Assembly: GCA_029239575.1 (NCBI GenBank)
Contig: JARBUP010000170.1
Coordinates: 1-6,204, forward strand
Origin: Bacillota bacterium
GTDB lineage: Bacteria; Bacillota; Clostridia; Tissierellales; Sedimentibacteraceae
Length of the DNA stretch: 6,204 nucleotides
Reading direction: 5' to 3'
The notes beneath the pieces were generated by a model, which ran no database searches, was not told the origin of the DNA, and saw only the letters and a list, made by a program, of their open reading frames with translations. Made by a program: the position numbers and the translations under genes. This document shows positions 4,669 through 6,204 of the stretch, piece after piece; the stretch's first letter is position 1; every line of letters starts with the position of its first letter.

Positions 4669-5704
4669 AATAAAAAATGAAAACAATAATTTAGAAATAA
4701 ATAATTTAACAAGTAAAAATGATTTGAATTATGATGGAGATTTAGAAGATTTAGAAGATTTAGATGATTTATATGAATCTGATGAAGCCGAAAATTCTGA
4801 AATAATTTTAATTTCTCAATCAGATAATGAAAGAATAGATTCATATATTTCTAAAAACATAGTAGATTTGTCAAGAAATTCAGTTCAAAAGCTTATTGAA
4901 GATAAAAATATAACTGTCAATGGCAAAAATATAAAATCCAATTATAAAACAAAATTTCAGGATGAAATAAAAATAATTTTACCCCCCCCTGAAATTTTAA
5001 ATATTGAACCAGAAAATATAAATATTCCAATAGTTTATGAAGATGATGATTTAGCAGTAATAAACAAGCCACAGGGCATGGTTGTTCACCCAGCACCAGG
5101 ACATTATTCGGGGACTTTAGTAAATGGTCTCATGTATCATTTGAAAAATTTATCAGCAATAAATGGAATAATGCGACCGGGCATAGTTCATAGGCTTGAT
5201 AAAAATACTTCTGGATTAATGATAGTAGCTAAAAATGATAAATCCCATAATTATTTAGCAGCTTGTTTAAAAGAACATTCTATAAATAGAATTTATTATG
5301 CTTTAGTAGAAGGAAATATTAAAGAAGATAATGGTGTGATAAATGCCCCTTTAGGCAGAAGCGATAAAGATAGAAAAAAAAGAACTGTTACAAGTAAAAA
5401 CAGTAAAGAAGCTATAACGAATTTTTGGGTTATAGAAAGATTTGGTCAATACACATTAGTAAAATTGAAGCTTGAAACTGGAAGAACACATCAAATAAGA
5501 GTTCATATGAAATATATAGGTCATCCGGTTGTAGGAGACGATGTGTATGGAAGAGCAAAAAACATATTTAACTTAAATGGGCAGCTCCTTCATTCTAAAA
5601 CTCTTGGATTTTTTCATCCAACTAAAAAAGAGTACATAGAATTTGATTCAGAACTTCCAGATTATTTTACAAAAGTATTAAATAAATTAACGCGCTCATA
5701 TTAG
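4661..5704 (+). CDS. ylyB: RluA/RluD-family 23S rRNA pseudouridine synthase (YlyB-like)
   Basis: I choose ATG at 4661 (347 residues, overlapping lspA by 8 bases). A GTG at 4652 in the same frame would add three residues, but only a purine patch at 4645-4653 is available, and its spacing suits 4661. Residues 1-45 are an unusual, very acidic, Asn-rich extension. An S4 RNA-binding domain follows (about 57-106, ERIDSYISKN onward), then the catalytic domain with INKPQGMVVHPAPGH, and HRLDKNTSGLM, where D180 is the catalytic aspartate, and GRTHQIRVHM near the C-terminal part. The enzyme isomerises uridines to pseudouridine in RNA, for this subgroup probably in 23S rRNA. The exact target cannot be read from sequence. 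Position between lspA and pyrR matches Bacillus ylyB. A run of eight C (4982-4989) encodes part of a Pro-Pro-Pro motif. Confidence 0.92.
   Translation: MDEIKNENNNLEINNLTSKNDLNYDGDLEDLEDLDDLYESDEAENSEIILISQSDNERIDSYISKNIVDLSRNSVQKLIEDKNITVNGKNIKSNYKTKFQDEIKIILPPPEILNIEPENINIPIVYEDDDLAVINKPQGMVVHPAPGHYSGTLVNGLMYHLKNLSAINGIMRPGIVHRLDKNTSGLMIVAKNDKSHNYLAACLKEHSINRIYYALVEGNIKEDNGVINAPLGRSDKDRKKRTVTSKNSKEAITNFWVIERFGQYTLVKLKLETGRTHQIRVHMKYIGHPVVGDDVYGRAKNIFNLNGQLLHSKTLGFFHPTKKEYIEFDSELPDYFTKVLNKLTRSY
4739..4774 (+). repeat. Imperfect 9-base tandem repeat in the acidic N-terminal extension
   Basis: Four in-frame units of nine bases run GATTTAGAA, GATTTAGAA, GATTTAGAT, GATTTATAT, encoding DLE-DLE-DLD-DLY. 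Two units are identical and two differ slightly. Unit gain or loss would keep the reading frame, so the length of this acidic tail may vary between strains. Confidence 0.7.
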
Positions 5705-5745
5705 CATGTTTATTAAAAATAAATATTATACATAAGGATGGTATT

Positions 5746-6204
5746 ATGAAAACAAAAGCATTAATAATGGACGAAAAAGCAATTGAAAGAGCAACAGTCA
5801 GAATTGCACATGAAATAATAGAAAAAAATAAAGGTGTAGAAAATATTGTGCTTGTTGGTATTAAAACAAGGGGATGGCCTTTGGCTTTGAAACTTTCTTC
5901 AAAAATAGAAGAAATAGAAGGTTCCACTGTACCTGTTTTTCCATTAGATGTTACATATTACAGAGATGATTATGAAAAAGATAAAGAAGCGCCTGTTTCA
6001 GTTGAAAATTTTAAATACGACATTAAAAATAAAACAGTTATTTTAGTAGATGATGTTCTTTATACAGGAAGAACAGTAAGAGCGGCATTGGACGCTATTG
6101 TTGACCAAGGAAGACCTAACAATGTAGAATTAGCTGTATTAATTGACAGAGGTCACAGAGAACTTCCAATACGCGCAGATTTCATAGGCAAAAATGTACC
6201 AACA
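5746..6204 (+). CDS. pyrR: PyrR, bifunctional pyr operon regulator / uracil phosphoribosyltransferase (3' truncated by window edge)
   Basis: An open frame from ATG at 5746 runs 153 codons to the window edge without a stop. The family is about 180 residues, so some 25-30 are missing. Ribosome binding site AAGGAT (5734-5739) is 6 bases upstream. Family blocks are clear: RIAHEIIEKNKG (19-30), VGIKTRG (37-43), YRDD near the middle, the PRPP-binding motif VILVDDVLYTGRT (98-110), and IDRGHRELPIRADFIGKNVPT at the end. PyrR binds UMP/UTP and pyr leader RNA to attenuate pyrimidine synthesis, and also makes UMP from uracil and PRPP. The gap of 41 bases after the pseudouridine synthase gene has no terminator or PyrR-binding loop, so pyrR is probably read from the upstream operon. 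Residue 44-45 is Trp-Pro after KTRG, where Bacillus has Ile-Tyr, an ordinary variation. Confidence 0.96.
   Translation, partial: MKTKALIMDEKAIERATVRIAHEIIEKNKGVENIVLVGIKTRGWPLALKLSSKIEEIEGSTVPVFPLDVTYYRDDYEKDKEAPVSVENFKYDIKNKTVILVDDVLYTGRTVRAALDAIVDQGRPNNVELAVLIDRGHRELPIRADFIGKNVPT

Noticed and set aside
4425..4844. Minus-strand open frame of 139 codons across lspA and the pseudouridine synthase start
   Set aside because: Its Leu/Asn/His-rich content is the antisense of the DLE repeat and Asn-rich extension, while the + strand carries catalytic motifs of two known families.
5706..5726. Hairpin in the gap before pyrR (ATGTTTATT with AATAAATAT)
   Set aside because: The stem is only A-U and G-U pairs with a three-base loop and no following T tract, so it is too weak for a terminator or a PyrR-binding structure.
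5701..5729. Possible promoter for pyrR (TTAGCA, 17 bases, TATTAT)
   Set aside because: The predicted start would fall at about 5736, inside the pyrR ribosome binding site, leaving no usable untranslated region. The match is also easily met by chance in AT-rich DNA.
5667..5927. Minus-strand open frame of 86 codons opposite the start of pyrR
   Set aside because: It is antisense to the clearly recognisable PyrR N-terminus, and no promoter or ribosome binding site supports it.

Overview
The window is strongly AT-rich and gene-dense, and everything real is on the + strand. It looks like a chromosomal segment from a spore-forming member of the Clostridia. The evidence is the C-terminus of the sporulation coat-basement protein SpoIVA, the division/ylm gene cluster typical of Firmicutes, strong GGAGG-type ribosome binding sites, and codons biased to A or T in the third position. 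The genus cannot be fixed from the sequence alone.

Layout. (1) Bases 2-169 hold the last 55 codons of spoIVA. (2) Bases 170-628 are a 459-base non-coding gap. Its first part (about 176-349) is a compact palindromic repeat element with imperfect terminal inverted repeats. The interior carries two inverted copies of a dispersed repeat of the GTCATTCTGAACGAAG type, and each end can form an outward-facing terminator hairpin. After an AT-rich stretch comes a good extended -10 promoter (426-455), a dyad just downstream of the expected transcription start, and a leader of about 165 bases. (3) Bases 629-6204 look like one operon of eight genes: an HlyD-like single-pass envelope protein, ylmE (PLP-binding YggS family), sepF, ylmG (YggT family), ylmH (S4 RNA-binding), lspA (signal peptidase II), an RluA/RluD-family pseudouridine synthase (ylyB-like), and pyrR, which runs off the right edge. 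Gaps are 8-41 bases, with one 8-base overlap.

The operon joins three themes. Cell division and envelope are represented by sepF, which tethers FtsZ to the membrane, by ylmG, by lspA for lipoprotein maturation, and probably by the HlyD-like protein. Cofactor and translation quality are represented by ylmE for PLP homeostasis, ylmH for ribosome quality control, and the 23S rRNA pseudouridine synthase. Pyrimidine regulation starts with pyrR. The gene order matches the Bacillus ylmE-sepF-ylmG-ylmH-divIVA-ileS-lspA-ylyB-pyrR region except that divIVA and ileS are absent between ylmH and lspA.

This is mostly a conserved housekeeping region, and no undescribed multi-gene system is visible. The items most worth a second look are the terminator-ended palindromic element after spoIVA, the dyad and long leader before the operon, the uncharacterised HlyD-like protein, and a run of eight C inside the pseudouridine synthase gene.
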